Source: Deltaproteobacteria bacterium (lineage in GTDB: Bacteria; Bdellovibrionota; UBA1018; UBA923). From it: a stretch of DNA of 13,816 nt. The notes under the pieces are model-generated. The model was not told where the DNA came from. It did no database searches and saw only the letters and a list, made by a program, of their open reading frames with translations. The position numbers and the translations under genes are program-made. Positions 13,296 through 13,816 of the stretch are shown one piece after another. Where the stretch lies: contig JACQAW010000441.1 of assembly GCA_016194725.1 (NCBI GenBank), forward strand, positions 1 through 13,816. The letters run 5' to 3'. Numbering within the stretch: position 1 is the stretch's first letter; every line of letters begins with the position of its first letter.

Positions 13296-13816
13296 TTAGA
13301 ACTCGAGCAGCACGCCCTCGACGCTCAAGCCCGGCCCCATGGCCAGCATAATGCCCAGCTCACCCTCTTTGGGCGCGGCAGCGGCGTGACGTTTCAGGTG
13401 GTCCGCGAGCACGAATAAAACCGTGGCCGACGACATGTTGCCGAAGTTGGCCAGAATGTGCCAGCTGGACTCGAGACGGGATCCCAACTTCCAACGGTCG
13501 TCCATCAGCTCGAGAATTCGCCTTCCGCCCGGATGCACGATCCAGCGCGAAACGTCAGCGGGCGAAAGTTTGCGGTCGCTCAAAAGATCGATGATCACTT
13601 CTTCCGCCAGGGGCAGCACTGCCTGCGGCACTTCGCGCGAAAGCAAGACGCGCAGCCGGCCTTCGGCATTTTGAAATCCCATGTACCCGATCAGCTCGCG
13701 GTTTGAGCGGCTGGAAAATTTCTTCAGCCGCGCCAGGCGGGGCGCGTTCGCCAAGCCCGCTTCGGCGCGCACGATCGCCGCCGAGGCGCCGTCGGCAAAA
13801 ATAGCATTGCCCACCG
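13296..13816 (-). CDS. Type III polyketide synthase (chalcone/stilbene synthase family), C-terminal part
   Basis: This is the C-terminal 172 or more codons of a homodimeric ketosynthase that extends CoA starter units with malonyl-CoA. The frame runs off the window, and the first GTG is an internal Val in the conserved GNAIFADGASAAIV strand. Two of the three catalytic residues are visible: His94 of the fragment in WIVHPGGRRILE and Asn126 in NFGNMSSATVLFVL. The closing GPGLSVEGVLLEF is the family's C-terminal signature. The catalytic Cys lies outside the window. The missing part would be roughly half of a protein that is usually about 350-400 residues long. The product cannot be predicted (alkylpyrones or alkylresorcinols are common bacterial outcomes). 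No terminator with a T run is seen after the stop. The stop overlaps the TAG of the short repeat-bearing frame on the other strand. Confidence 0.9.
   Translation of the reverse strand, partial: VGNAIFADGASAAIVRAEAGLANAPRLARLKKFSSRSNRELIGYMGFQNAEGRLRVLLSREVPQAVLPLAEEVIIDLLSDRKLSPADVSRWIVHPGGRRILELMDDRWKLGSRLESSWHILANFGNMSSATVLFVLADHLKRHAAAAPKEGELGIMLAMGPGLSVEGVLLEF

Noticed and set aside
1..13816. CRISPR arrays, tRNA or rRNA genes, insertion sequences, phage or defence genes
   Set aside because: By eye I found no regularly spaced direct repeats, no cloverleaf or rRNA-like stretch, and no transposase, integrase, nuclease or helicase motifs.

Overview
The window looks like chromosomal DNA of a Gram-negative bacterium with moderate-to-high GC. 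The evidence is a prolipoprotein diacylglyceryl transferase, a small outer-membrane beta-barrel protein ending in an aromatic residue, and several Sec-exported proteins of unknown function. A receiver domain fused to a long TPR tail, a PilZ-like partner and a type III polyketide synthase would suit the Bdellovibrio/Myxococcus side of the old Deltaproteobacteria. That placement is an inference from gene style, not from a marker gene. There are no rRNA or tRNA genes, transposases, integrases, phage genes or CRISPR repeats.

Layout. Positions 1-1414 (+): the C-terminal part of a nitronate monooxygenase/FabK-type flavoenzyme, coupled by a 4-bp TTGA overlap to a family 2 glycosyltransferase. 1623-2264 (+): a small exported protein of unknown function. 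2265-2778: a hairpin-rich gene-free stretch between convergent genes. 2779-3690 (-): a secreted protein resembling the EXORDIUM/phosphate-induced-protein-1 family. 4022-6106 (-): a 590-residue exported protein of unknown function, followed in the same frame, after one TAA, by a further 103-codon open stretch. A good sigma-70-type promoter (TTGACA-N17-TAAAAC) lies just upstream.

6274-8316 (+): a full-length DUF255/YyaL (spermatogenesis-associated protein 20-like) thioredoxin-fold protein, overlapping tail to tail with 8303-9028 (-), a TrmJ-type tRNA 2'-O-methyltransferase. That gene is coupled to the upstream lgt at 9012-9782 (-). 9813-10349 (+): a small outer-membrane barrel protein, starting only 30 bp from lgt and divergent from it. 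10398-12139 (-): a self-contained two-gene signalling operon of a PilZ-like protein and a degenerate receiver-TPR protein. It has its own TATAAT promoter and a strong intrinsic terminator. 12251-13030 (+): a Cys-containing exported protein of unknown function. 13031-13295: a large inverted repeat and a short Gly-Ser/Thr (or X-Pro) coding hexamer repeat. 13296-13816 (-): the C-terminal half of a type III polyketide synthase.

Most of the window is ordinary housekeeping plus lineage-specific secreted proteins. The points most worth a second look are the single in-frame stop that splits the 590-residue protein from its downstream extension, the PilZ/receiver-TPR operon whose receiver has Glu at the phospho-acceptor position, and the short dipeptide-coding repeat at 13234-13275. 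I found no defence island, mobile element or clear new multi-gene system.
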